DNA from: Shewanella amazonensis SB2B
GTDB taxonomy: Bacteria; Pseudomonadota; Gammaproteobacteria; Enterobacterales; Shewanellaceae
Direction of reading: 5' to 3'
Length of the DNA: 64,000 nt
NCBI RefSeq assembly: GCF_000015245.1
Contig: NC_008700.1
Span: forward strand, 1,246,001 to 1,310,000
Shown here: piece by piece, positions 25,129-32,504 of the stretch
How positions within the stretch are numbered: position 1 is the first letter of the stretch
Layout of the letters: each line of letters starts with the position of its first letter
The notes under the pieces: model-generated
Told to the model about the DNA's origin: nothing
The model's input: only the letters and a program-made list of their open reading frames with translations
Database searches by the model: none
Position numbers and translations under genes: made by a program

Positions 25129-25156
25129 ATAATTTGTACTAAGCTGACTTTATAAT
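25129..25156 (+). promoter_or_regulatory. Two TATAAT hexamers upstream of csrA
   Basis: Perfect -10 hexamers lie at 25129-25134 and 25151-25156, 60-85 bases before csrA. Neither has a good -35, which would fit RpoS-type or activated promoters. E. coli csrA also has several promoters, including RpoS-dependent ones. Confidence 0.4.
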
Positions 25157-25213
25157 AATGTGACGTCCAGGTGTCTGTCCTGGCGTATGGAATGGGACTA
25201 AAGGAGCAAGCGA

Positions 25214-25408
25214 ATGCTGATTTTGACACGTCGTGTTGGCGAAACACTGATGATCGGTGACGAAGTCACGGTGACAGTGCTGGGTGTAAAGGGAAATCAG
25301 GTGCGCATCGGTGTGAATGCACCTAAAGAAGTGTCTGTTCACCGCGAAGAGATTTACCAGCGTATTCAATCTGAAAAAACAGGTTCGCCCGAGGGCGGTA
25401 ACTACTGA
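25214..25408 (+). CDS. csrA: Carbon storage regulator CsrA
   Basis: Dimeric RNA-binding protein that binds GGA motifs in leaders and controls carbon storage, motility and biofilm. It has 64 residues. The first strand [11 protein letters not shown] and the RNA-contacting [10 protein letters not shown] with Arg44 are intact. The ribosome site AAAGGAGC contains GGA, so autoregulation is possible. It sits between lysC and the Ser/Arg tRNA cluster, exactly as in E. coli. Confidence 0.98.
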   Translation: MLILTRRVGETLMIGDEVTVTVLGVKGNQVRIGVNAPKEVSVHREEIYQRIQSEKTGSPEGGNY

Positions 25409-25458
25409 GCCTGTTTTACGGCTCCTGCGGGGGCGTCCAGGACGGACAGTAGAAGAGT

Positions 25459-25479
25459 CAGCCAAGGGCTGGCTTTTTT
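25459..25479 (+). terminator. csrA terminator
   Basis: Short stem AGCCA / TGGCT with loop AGGGC, followed by six T. Weak stem but correctly placed 50 bases after csrA. Confidence 0.65.
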
Positions 25480-25593
25480 ATTGCCTGTAACTTAACGAAG
25501 ACAAGTTGTGACGGCGCGCAAAGGCTTATTGTGCTTGGGTTTCAAGCATGTGATTAAAAACAGGGCAATCAGATCTGCTTTGGGAAAAAGGGT

Positions 25594-25628
25594 TTGACTT
25601 ATTTTCTTCAAACAGTAATATGTGCGCC
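25594..25628 (+). promoter_or_regulatory. tRNA-cluster promoter
   Basis: TTGACT (25594-25599), a 16-base spacer and TAATAT (25616-25621) are followed by the GC-rich discriminator GTGCGCC. This is the stable-RNA promoter type subject to stringent control. It starts about 10 bases before the first tRNA. Confidence 0.7.
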
Positions 25629-25638
25629 AAGAAAAGAC

Positions 25639-25730
25639 GGAGAGGTGGCCGAGTGGCCGAAGGCGCTCCCCTGCTAAGGGAGTATGGGCTTTATCTCCCA
25701 TCGAGGGTTCGAATCCCTCCTTCTCCGCCA
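25639..25730 (+). tRNA. tRNA-Ser (GCT)
   Basis: 92 nt with long variable arm, acceptor GGAGAGG / CTTCTCC, anticodon loop CTGCTAA (anticodon GCT, reads AGC/AGU), T-loop GTTCGAATC and encoded CCA. First gene of the cluster. Confidence 0.97.
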
Positions 25731-25753
25731 TTTTCTTAAAGCGATAAGAGTGT

Positions 25754-25830
25754 GCGCATGTAGCTCAGCTGGATAGAGTACCTGGCTACGAACCAGGCGG
25801 TCGGAGGTTCGACTCCTTCCATGCGCGCCA
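25754..25830 (+). tRNA. tRNA-Arg (ACG), copy 1
   Basis: 77 nt, acceptor GCGCATG / CATGCGC, D-arm AGCTCAGCTGGATAGAG, anticodon ACG within GGCTACGAACC (A34 becomes inosine, reading CGU/CGC/CGA), T-loop GGTTCGACTCC, encoded CCA. Confidence 0.97.
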
Positions 25831-25865
25831 GCTTTTATCGTTTTTAGCAGTAAAGAAAACAATTC

Positions 25866-25942
25866 GCGCATGTAGCTCAGCTGGATAGAGTACCTGGCTA
25901 CGAACCAGGCGGTCGGAGGTTCGACTCCTTCCATGCGCGCCA
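25866..25942 (+). tRNA. tRNA-Arg (ACG), copy 2
   Basis: Same 77 bases as copy 1; only the spacer (35 bases) differs. Confidence 0.97.
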
Positions 25943-25974
25943 CTTCTTTCTTCTGTTTATCTGATAGTTTCAAC

Positions 25975-26051
25975 GCGCATGTAGCTCAGCTGGATAGAGT
26001 ACCTGGCTACGAACCAGGCGGTCGGAGGTTCGACTCCTTCCATGCGCGCCA
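25975..26051 (+). tRNA. tRNA-Arg (ACG), copy 3
   Basis: Identical to the other Arg copies; 32-base spacer before it. Confidence 0.97.
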
Positions 26052-26090
26052 CTCTTAGATATCAGATTACTGCTGTAGACTTTTTGAAAC

Positions 26091-26167
26091 GCGCATGTAG
26101 CTCAGCTGGATAGAGTACCTGGCTACGAACCAGGCGGTCGGAGGTTCGACTCCTTCCATGCGCGCCA
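26091..26167 (+). tRNA. tRNA-Arg (ACG), copy 4
   Basis: Identical to the other Arg copies; 39-base spacer before it. Confidence 0.97.
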
Positions 26168-26196
26168 AAAGTCTTTAAAGATTGACCGAATTCAAT

Positions 26197-26273
26197 GCGC
26201 ATGTAGCTCAGCTGGATAGAGTACCTGGCTACGAACCAGGCGGTCGGAGGTTCGACTCCTTCCATGCGCGCCA
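26197..26273 (+). tRNA. tRNA-Arg (ACG), copy 5
   Basis: Identical to the other Arg copies; 29-base spacer before it. Confidence 0.97.
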
Positions 26274-26280
26274 AATTCGC

Positions 26281-26372
26281 GGAGAGGTGGCCGAGTGGCC
26301 GAAGGCGCTCCCCTGCTAAGGGAGTATGGGCTTTATCTCCCATCGAGGGTTCGAATCCCTCCTTCTCCGCCA
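26281..26372 (+). tRNA. tRNA-Ser (GCT), copy 2
   Basis: Exact 92-base copy of the first Ser gene, only 7 bases after Arg copy 5. A second Ser inside the Arg series suggests duplication of a Ser-Arg unit. Confidence 0.97.
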
Positions 26373-26418
26373 TTCTTTACTATACTCTTTAAGCTTGTCC
26401 TTAAGAGTCACAAAATTT

Positions 26419-26495
26419 GCGCATGTAGCTCAGCTGGATAGAGTACCTGGCTACGAACCAGGCGGTCGGAGGTTCGACTCCTTCCATGCGCGCCA
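26419..26495 (+). tRNA. tRNA-Arg (ACG), copy 6
   Basis: Last gene of the cluster, identical to the other Arg copies; followed after a few bases by the terminator. Confidence 0.97.
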
Positions 26496-26499
26496 TATT

Positions 26500-26534
26500 A
26501 AAAAGCCCCTGATTATTCAGGGGCTTTTTTCTTT
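26500..26534 (+). terminator. tRNA-cluster terminator
   Basis: Stem GCCCCTGA / TCAGGGGC with loop TTAT, preceded by A and followed by six T. It ends the eight-tRNA transcript. Confidence 0.92.
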
Positions 26535-26909
26535 TCCGAATCATCCCTGCGTATTTAACTGCATATACTTCCACTTAACTCTGTTGTTGCGGTCAGATTG
26601 TCTCTGCCCATGAATGCAGTGTCTGCTTTATCATCTGCCAATTTTATATCAGTGATTTATCCCACCACAGATTCTCCTTACTGCAATTTCAAGGCTATAT
26701 TTTTGAGAATTATTTAAATCAGGCATACTCAATCAATAAATATTGGTAAGACCAATTTACAAGGCGTTGCCTTTGTCGTTAATAAAAGGTTATCTTTCGG
26801 GGTGCTATTTTTGCCGCCTGTTACATTTTGGCGTCGATAACGCTGAATGAAATATGTAAATGTGCGCATTTTTATGCGAGAAGAGCCAACAAACCTTTGA
26901 GGGGAAGTC
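26535..26909. other. AT-rich intergenic region before oadG
   Basis: 375 bases without a supportable gene. It contains the PdhR-type palindrome at 26742-26756 and a possible promoter downstream of it, TTGCCT (26767-26772), 17 bases, TTATCT (26790-26795). Otherwise I see nothing. Confidence 0.6.
26742..26756. promoter_or_regulatory. PdhR/LldR-type operator upstream of oadGAB
   Basis: ATTGGTAAGACCAAT is a near-perfect palindrome and matches the known binding site of the pyruvate-sensing GntR-family repressor PdhR (ATTGGTnnnACCAAT). It lies just upstream of a candidate promoter and 154 bases before oadG, whose operon makes pyruvate from oxaloacetate. No other copy was noticed in the window. Confidence 0.7.
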
Positions 26910-27167
26910 ATGACATCAGTTATGGATCAAATGGGCGACGCCCTGTGGATCATGGTGCTGGGCATGGTGCTGGTGTACTTGTTTCTGGGGATTTTGATCC
27001 TTGGGCTTAAGTTGATTGCCAATCGTTATGCACCCAAAGCCACGGACACAGCCAACAGGCCAGAGGCGCCCAGTATTTCATCTAAGCCCCAAGGGCTGGA
27101 TCCGCGTCTGGTGGCCGCTATCACCTCTGCCGTACAACAATATCGAGCCCAGGAGGGACGTTCATGA
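26910..27167 (+). CDS. oadG: Oxaloacetate decarboxylase, gamma subunit
   Basis: Small membrane anchor of the Na+-pumping oxaloacetate decarboxylase. It has 85 residues: a single transmembrane helix (about 12-35, [20 protein letters not shown]), then a polar Pro/Ala-rich linker and a C-terminal [16 protein letters not shown] tail that binds the alpha subunit. Ribosome site GAGGGGAAG. Overlaps oadA by four bases. Confidence 0.9.
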   Translation: MTSVMDQMGDALWIMVLGMVLVYLFLGILILGLKLIANRYAPKATDTANRPEAPSISSKPQGLDPRLVAAITSAVQQYRAQEGRS

Positions 27168-28963
27168 CCAAAGCCTTGGCCCTTACCGATGTGGTGCTGC
27201 GCGATGCGCACCAATCCCTGCTAGCTACCCGTTTACGTATTGAAGACATGTTGCCCATCGCTGCCAAATTGGATCAGGTGGGCTATTGGTCACTGGAGAC
27301 TTGGGGCGGCGCGACTTTCGATGCCTGTATCCGCTATCTGGGGGAGGACCCCTGGGAGCGCCTGCGGCTGCTCAAGCAAGCCATGCCCAACACCCCGATG
27401 CAGATGCTGCTGCGGGGTCAGAACCTGCTGGGTTATCGCCACTATGCCGACGATTTGGTGCACAGGTTCGTAGAGCGCGCCCACGACAACGGCATGGACG
27501 TGTTTCGGGTATTCGATGCCATGAACGATGTGCGTAACCTGCAAGAGGCGGTGCGTGCCGTGAAGCAGGTGGGCGCCCATGCCCAGGGCACCATTTCCTA
27601 CACCACCAGCCCGGTACATAACCTGGACACCTGGGTAGATATGGCCAAGCGCCTTGAGGATCTGGGCTGCGATTCACTCTGTATCAAAGACATGGCCGGT
27701 CTGCTGCGCCCTATGGAAGCCTTCGAGCTGGTGAGCAGGCTTAAATCGCAAACCGGGCTGATGGTGGCCATGCACAGCCATGCCACCACCGGGCTTTCTA
27801 CCGCCACCTATCAAAAGGCGATTGAGGCCGGTATTGATGTGCTGGATACCGCGATTTCGTCCATGAGCCAGACCTATGGCCACAGTGCCACCGAGACCCT
27901 GGTGGCCATGGTAGAAGACACCGAGCGCTCAACCGGATTGGATATGGCGCTTTTGGAAGAGATTGCCGCCTATTTCCGTGAGGTGCGTAAAAAGTACGCC
28001 AAATTCGAAGGCGCGCTGCAGGGCATTGATTCCCGAATTCTACGCGCTCAGGTGCCAGGTGGCATGCTCACCAATATGGAGAGTCAGCTTAAAGAGCAGG
28101 GCGCCAGCGATAAACTCGATTTGGTGCTCGATGAAATCCCCCGAGTGCGCGAAGACCTGGGTTTCTTGCCTCTTGTTACTCCAACCTCACAAATCGTCGG
28201 CACCCAGGCGGTGATCAATGTGCTCACCGGTGAGCGCTACAAGTCGCTCACCAAAGAAACTGAAGGGGTACTCAAGGGCGAATATGGTGCCACCCCGGCG
28301 CCGGTAAACGCTGAGCTGCAGCAGCGGGTACTTAAGGGGGCTGAGCCTGTTACCTGTCGCCCTGCCGATCTGCTCACTCCAGAGATGGTGCGTCTTCGCG
28401 CCGAGCTGGTCCAAAAGGCCGTGGCCGAGAATATAACGCTCAGTGAAGATCTGGATGATGATGTGCTTACCTATGCGCTTTTCCCTCAGATTGGTCTGCA
28501 GTTTCTCAAAAACCGTGGCAATGCCGATGCCTTTGAGCCTGTGCCTGTGGCGGTGCTTGCCGCCTCGTCAGCGCCAGTCAGGGTTGCCTCAGGGCCAGAA
28601 ACTTACACGGTGAAGGTAGATGGTCAAACCTATGTGGTAGAGGTTGCTGCGGGCGGCGAAATCAGCCAAATCCAGACTCAGGGGGTAAGTCAGTCCAGTG
28701 CCTCAGTTGCCCCAGTTGCCACAGCGGCTGCGCCTGTAAGCCACGAAATTAAACTGGAAATGAGCGCGCCCCTGTCTGGCAATATCTTCAAAATTCATGT
28801 GTCGCCCGGCGATACGGTGAAGGCGGGGGATGTGGTGATCATCCTCGAAGCCATGAAGATGGAAACCGAAATCCGTGCCCAGGCCGACGGGGTTATTGCC
28901 CGTCTATGGGTGAAAGAAGGCGACTCGGTTGCCGTTGGCGCTCAGCTGTTGTCGTTGGCCTAA
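27164..28963 (+). CDS. oadA: Oxaloacetate decarboxylase, alpha subunit (biotin-containing)
   Basis: Carboxyltransferase that moves the carboxyl group of oxaloacetate to biotin. It has 599 residues. The N-terminal TIM-barrel starts with [16 protein letters not shown] and includes [12 protein letters not shown] and the metal-site MHSHATTG. A conserved PYC_OADA association domain follows (about 300-480), then an Ala/Pro-rich linker and the C-terminal biotinyl domain with EAMKMETEI (biotinylated Lys). AGGAGG ribosome site. It acts with OadG and OadB in the inner membrane, coupling decarboxylation to Na+ export. Confidence 0.96.
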   Translation: MTKALALTDVVLRDAHQSLLATRLRIEDMLPIAAKLDQVGYWSLETWGGATFDACIRYLGEDPWERLRLLKQAMPNTPMQMLLRGQNLLGYRHYADDLVHRFVERAHDNGMDVFRVFDAMNDVRNLQEAVRAVKQVGAHAQGTISYTTSPVHNLDTWVDMAKRLEDLGCDSLCIKDMAGLLRPMEAFELVSRLKSQTGLMVAMHSHATTGLSTATYQKAIEAGIDVLDTAISSMSQTYGHSATETLVAMVEDTERSTGLDMALLEEIAAYFREVRKKYAKFEGALQGIDSRILRAQVPGGMLTNMESQLKEQGASDKLDLVLDEIPRVREDLGFLPLVTPTSQIVGTQAVINVLTGERYKSLTKETEGVLKGEYGATPAPVNAELQQRVLKGAEPVTCRPADLLTPEMVRLRAELVQKAVAENITLSEDLDDDVLTYALFPQIGLQFLKNRGNADAFEPVPVAVLAASSAPVRVASGPETYTVKVDGQTYVVEVAAGGEISQIQTQGVSQSSASVAPVATAAAPVSHEIKLEMSAPLSGNIFKIHVSPGDTVKAGDVVIILEAMKMETEIRAQADGVIARLWVKEGDSVAVGAQLLSLA

Positions 28964-28972
28964 GGAGGCATC

Positions 28973-30103
28973 ATGGAAGGATTGATGGCTTTTTGGGCCG
29001 AAACGGGTATTGCCCACTTTACCCTGGGGCAGCTACTGATGATGGCGGTGGGACTGGTGCTCTTATACCTGGCCATTGCCAAGGGATTTGAGCCGCTGTT
29101 GCTGTTGCCCATAGGTTTTGGCGCAGTGCTTGCCAATATCCCCAATGCCGGATTTACCGAGGAGGGGGGCTTACTCTATTACCTCTATCACGTTGGACTC
29201 GAGACAGGCATCTTCCCGCTGCTGATTTTCCTCGGTGTAGGGGCATTAACGGACTTTGGTGCTTTGATTGCCAACCCCAAAACACTGCTTTTGGGGGCTG
29301 CGGCCCAGTTCGGTATTTTCGCCACCTTGCTCGGCGCCATTGCGCTCAATCTGGTACCCGGGTTTGAGTTTTCCATGAAGGATGCGGCGGCCATTGCGAT
29401 TATTGGTGGCGCCGACGGACCCACGGCTATTTTCCTCTCTACCAAGCTGGCGCCAGAGCTTCTGGGAGCCATTGCGGTGGCCGCTTACTCCTACATGGCA
29501 CTGGTACCCATTATCCAGCCGCCCATTATGCGGGCGCTCACCACCAAGGAAGAGCGCGCCATCAAGATGGAGCAGCTGCGGGAAGTGAGCAAAAAAGAAA
29601 AGGTGCTGTTTCCCTTAATGGTACTGGGACTGACCACTTTGTTTTTGCCCGCAGCGACACCGCTTGTTGGTATGTTCTGCCTTGGCAACCTGATGCGTGA
29701 GTCCGGTGTGGTGGACCGTCTCTCTAACACAGCGCAAAACGAGCTTATCAATATAGTCACCATCTTCCTGGGGTTGGCGGTGGGCTCCAAGCTCTCGGCC
29801 GAGCAATTTTTGCGGGTAGAGACTCTTGGGATTCTGGTGCTTGGCGCCGTAGCCTTCTCCATTGGCACCGCGGCTGGTGTGCTGATGGCAAAGGTGCTCT
29901 GCAAGCTCAGTGGTGGCAAGGTCAATCCGCTGATTGGTGCAGCAGGTGTGTCTGCGGTGCCTATGGCTGCAAGGGTAGCCAACAAGGTGGGACTTGAGGC
30001 GAATCCGCACAATTATCTGCTGATGCACGCCATGGGGCCCAATGTGGCCGGTGTGCTCGGCAGTGCGGTGGCTGCCGGTATCTTGCTCGCAGTATTGGGG
30101 TAG
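28973..30103 (+). CDS. oadB: Oxaloacetate decarboxylase, beta subunit
   Basis: Integral membrane subunit that decarboxylates carboxybiotin and pumps Na+. It has 376 residues with about nine hydrophobic segments. The conserved region with the key Asp is [22 protein letters not shown] and the C-terminal [19 protein letters not shown] are also family signatures. It begins 9 bases after oadA with its own ribosome site AGGAGG, and is followed by a clear terminator, so oadGAB is a closed operon. Confidence 0.95.
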   Translation: MEGLMAFWAETGIAHFTLGQLLMMAVGLVLLYLAIAKGFEPLLLLPIGFGAVLANIPNAGFTEEGGLLYYLYHVGLETGIFPLLIFLGVGALTDFGALIANPKTLLLGAAAQFGIFATLLGAIALNLVPGFEFSMKDAAAIAIIGGADGPTAIFLSTKLAPELLGAIAVAAYSYMALVPIIQPPIMRALTTKEERAIKMEQLREVSKKEKVLFPLMVLGLTTLFLPAATPLVGMFCLGNLMRESGVVDRLSNTAQNELINIVTIFLGLAVGSKLSAEQFLRVETLGILVLGAVAFSIGTAAGVLMAKVLCKLSGGKVNPLIGAAGVSAVPMAARVANKVGLEANPHNYLLMHAMGPNVAGVLGSAVAAGILLAVLG

Positions 30104-30113
30104 CGGTCAATGC

Positions 30114-30146
30114 AATAAAAAAAGCGCCTGAGGGCGCTTTTTTATT
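30114..30146 (+). terminator. oadGAB terminator
   Basis: Stem AAAAAAAGCGCC / GGCGCTTTTTT with a short loop, just after oadB. The flanking A and T runs could also serve the convergent small gene at 30155. Confidence 0.9.
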
Positions 30147-30154
30147 GCAGGCTA

Positions 30155-30328
30155 TTACTGAACCCGGGTCAGCCATAGCAGGAGCGTCATCAGGACAATC
30201 AGGGTGCCGCTGATGGCGGTGATATAGATGTAACCGGTTTTGCCTTTGGCCAGTGGAATGCCGTTAAAGCGTAAAAAAATCGTCCACAACAGGCAAAGGA
30301 TGATGGGAAACAAAAAGAGCTTGGTCAT
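30155..30328 (-). CDS. 57-residue predicted inner-membrane protein
   Basis: A short gene not recognised as any named family. It reads MTKLFLFPIILCLLWTIFLR at the N-terminus, then a short basic loop (PLAKGKTGY), a second hydrophobic helix (about 33-53) and ends TRVQ. Two membrane helices with a KGKTG loop suggest an inner-membrane hairpin. It lies alone between the oad terminator and the symporter terminator. Support comes from the compact ORF, hydrophobic pattern and a location that leaves no other explanation; I have no function to offer. Confidence 0.6.
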   Translation of the reverse strand: MTKLFLFPIILCLLWTIFLRFNGIPLAKGKTGYIYITAISGTLIVLMTLLLWLTRVQ

Positions 30329-30407
30329 GGCAACGGCTTGTTATTATTGATGTCACTAGGGTCAGTGTAGGTGCTTTGCCTACCAAGGTAAACTACGGAT
30401 AAGGTAA

Positions 30408-30439
30408 ACAAAAAGGCCATTCCGTGTGGAATGGCCTTC
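30408..30439 (-). terminator. Symporter terminator
   Basis: Stem AAGGCCATTCC / GGAATGGCCTT with 4-base loop; on the minus strand it is followed by TTTTTGTTT, 36 bases after the symporter stop. Confidence 0.88.
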
Positions 30440-30474
30440 AACGAGAGGTGGCGTCTCAGTTGGTGCACAGTGGC

Positions 30475-31728
30475 TCAGGCGTTGTCTGCGACGATTTTAT
30501 CTTCTTCCGCCTTATAAAATCGCTCGCGGTCCAGCTCACCCTCGGAATTGCCCACCACTACGGCGGTCATCATATCGCCGGTAACGTTGGTGCAGGTCCG
30601 TATCATATCAATCACCCGGTCAATGGCCGCGATAAAGGCAATACCTTCCAGCGGTAAACCAACCACTCCCAGGGTGACGGTAAGCATCACCATGGCGCTG
30701 CCTGGTACGCCGGCGGTGCCCACTGAGGCCACGGTCGCGGTAACGGCAATCAGCATATAGTCGGTCATATCCAGCGGAATTCCGTAGATTTGCGCGATGA
30801 AAATGGCCGCAATGGCAGGATAAATACCACCACAGCCATCCATGTTCATGGTGGCGCCCATGGGCAGCACAAACGCACTGTAACGCTTGGAAACACCCAT
30901 GGACTCGGCACACTTGGTGGTGACCGGCAGGGTGCCAAAGCTCGACGCCGTGCTAAAGGCAACCAGCTGCGCTGGCATTGCCTTACGGAAAAACTGCAGA
31001 GGGCTTAAGCGGGCAGCAAACTTCACCAGGCCGCCGTAGACAAACACTATGTGGATAAGCGCTGCCACGTAGATGGCGATAATAAATTTACCCAGCGGCA
31101 GCAGGGTTGAGAGGCCATATTCGCCCACCACCCAAGCCATCAGGCCAAATACACCGATTGGAGTGAGTTTCAGCACCATACGGGTCAGCTGGAACATCAC
31201 CTCGGCTCCGGCATCAAATACCTTTTTCAGAGGCTCGGCTTTCTCGCCCACAGCGTTGATGGCAATACCCACCAAGGCCGCAAATACAATGATTTGCAGT
31301 ACTTTGCCGTTGGTCAGCGAGGCAAAGGGGTTCACCGGGATCATATCCAGCAGCACCTGAGCAAAGCCCGGTACAACGCGTTCGCGCACTTCGGTACTGG
31401 CCAGTTGCATGCTGCCGCCCATATCGAAGCTGCTGCCGACTGCCAGACCAATCAACGAGGCAAGGGTACCGGTCAGCATGAAGAGCGCCAGTGTCTTGAA
31501 GCTCAGGCGCTTAAGGTTGGATGAGCTGCCCAGGGAGGTGATACTGACCACGATGGCGCACAGGACCAGTGGTGCAACCAGCATCTTGATAGCGGCAATA
31601 AAGAGATCGCCAAGGGGCTTGAGCACAGTGGCCGATTCGCCCAGCAGTACCCCTGTGAGTATCCCCAGGGCAAAACCAGCCAGCACTTTCTGCCAGAAGG
31701 GAATTTTATTTAATGTTTGAATTATCAT
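30475..31728 (-). CDS. Dicarboxylate/amino acid:cation symporter (DAACS family)
   Basis: Sodium- or proton-coupled uptake carrier for glutamate/aspartate or C4-dicarboxylates, 417 residues with eight membrane helices and two hairpins. Family signatures are the serine-rich hairpin FSTASSFGTLPVTTKCAE, the helix 7 motif GATMNMDGCGGIYPAIAAIFIAQ (NMDG), and SVGTAGVPGSAMVM before ATDRV-type AAIDRVIDMIRTCTNVTGD. The conserved NMDGT is here NMDGC, a substitution at a substrate/cation-site position. Substrate cannot be fixed. Nearness to oadGAB (Na+ pump on a C4 acid) is suggestive only. Confidence 0.9.
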   Translation of the reverse strand: MIIQTLNKIPFWQKVLAGFALGILTGVLLGESATVLKPLGDLFIAAIKMLVAPLVLCAIVVSITSLGSSSNLKRLSFKTLALFMLTGTLASLIGLAVGSSFDMGGSMQLASTEVRERVVPGFAQVLLDMIPVNPFASLTNGKVLQIIVFAALVGIAINAVGEKAEPLKKVFDAGAEVMFQLTRMVLKLTPIGVFGLMAWVVGEYGLSTLLPLGKFIIAIYVAALIHIVFVYGGLVKFAARLSPLQFFRKAMPAQLVAFSTASSFGTLPVTTKCAESMGVSKRYSAFVLPMGATMNMDGCGGIYPAIAAIFIAQIYGIPLDMTDYMLIAVTATVASVGTAGVPGSAMVMLTVTLGVVGLPLEGIAFIAAIDRVIDMIRTCTNVTGDMMTAVVVGNSEGELDRERFYKAEEDKIVADNA

Positions 31729-31976
31729 GAATTTTCCGAATTTTCTAAATCAGTGGCCCACAACGAAGCTACCTTGCCCAAAAAAAGACGATGGGGCAAA
31801 ACTGCGCTAGCCCGTGCACTCTGGCAGTGTGGGAAAATACAGCCGAAAACGCATTGTATAGACACATTGAGATGCAAAACAAACCGTTTTTGATATAACT
31901 TATTGTGATATCAGTATTTGTTTTTATAGCGTTAACTCTATCTATTTTTATTAACCTGGCTTTTGGGAGTCGAACG

Positions 31977-32393
31977 ATGGAGCCTCTGTGGCTGATGTTT
32001 TCCGGCGCCTTTCTGGCGGCCACCCTGTTGCCGGGCGGTTCTGAGGTACTTTTGCTGGCGCTGGTGAACTCCAACCCCGAGCTGTGGTTTTCCCTGTTTG
32101 TGGTGGCAACCCTGGGAAATACCCTCGGGGCACTCACGAGCTTGGGACTGGGCTGCCTTGGCCGGGTCGCCTGGGAGCCCGAACAGTTGTCCCGTTCCCA
32201 GCGCCGTGCCCTGGCCTTGGTGGAGAAGTACGGGGTCTGGAGTCTGCTGTTGTCCTGGGCTCCTGTCATTGGTGACATTCTTTGTGTGCTGGCAGGTTGG
32301 CTCCGGCTGCCGCTCTTCATGTCTATTATTCTGATTTTAATTGGAAAAGGTGCCCGCTATGGTCTGCTTCTATTGATGATGCAGGCCTTTTGA
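31977..32393 (+). CDS. yqaA: YqaA-family inner-membrane protein (SNARE-associated/DedA-like)
   Basis: 138 residues, similar to E. coli YqaA. Recognisable parts are the N-terminal SGAFLAATLLPGGSEVLLLAL, the central GNTLGALTSLGLG and LLSWAPVIGDILCVLAGW. The protein has three to four membrane helices; DedA-like proteins have been linked to lipid flipping, but the YqaA role is unknown. ATG 31977 with ribosome site GGGAG is preferred over an upstream GTG at 31905 that would add an extra hydrophobic segment. Confidence 0.85.
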   Translation: MEPLWLMFSGAFLAATLLPGGSEVLLLALVNSNPELWFSLFVVATLGNTLGALTSLGLGCLGRVAWEPEQLSRSQRRALALVEKYGVWSLLLSWAPVIGDILCVLAGWLRLPLFMSIILILIGKGARYGLLLLMMQAF

Positions 32394-32504
32394 CATTTTT
32401 TATTACAACACTGTTGGCAAAAGCCTGATGGGCCTTTTTATGAGTCTGATATAGTCGGGCGTTGTTATTGGTTAACTAACTACAAGTAAAACAAGGGATA
32501 GCTA

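Noticed and set aside
25639..26495. Regular repeats with unequal spacers, CRISPR-like at first sight
   Set aside because: Each repeat folds as a complete tRNA with CCA end; no cas genes are present.
31798..31830. GCGCTAG near 31805 as a fourth copy of the structured element
   Set aside because: No TGAAC helix, CTCCC box or terminator hairpin accompanies it; the heptamer alone also occurs by chance in barA and nlpD.
31905..31976. Longer N-terminus of the YqaA-like protein from a GTG
   Set aside because: The ATG at 31977 has GGGAG at correct spacing and matches the E. coli protein start.
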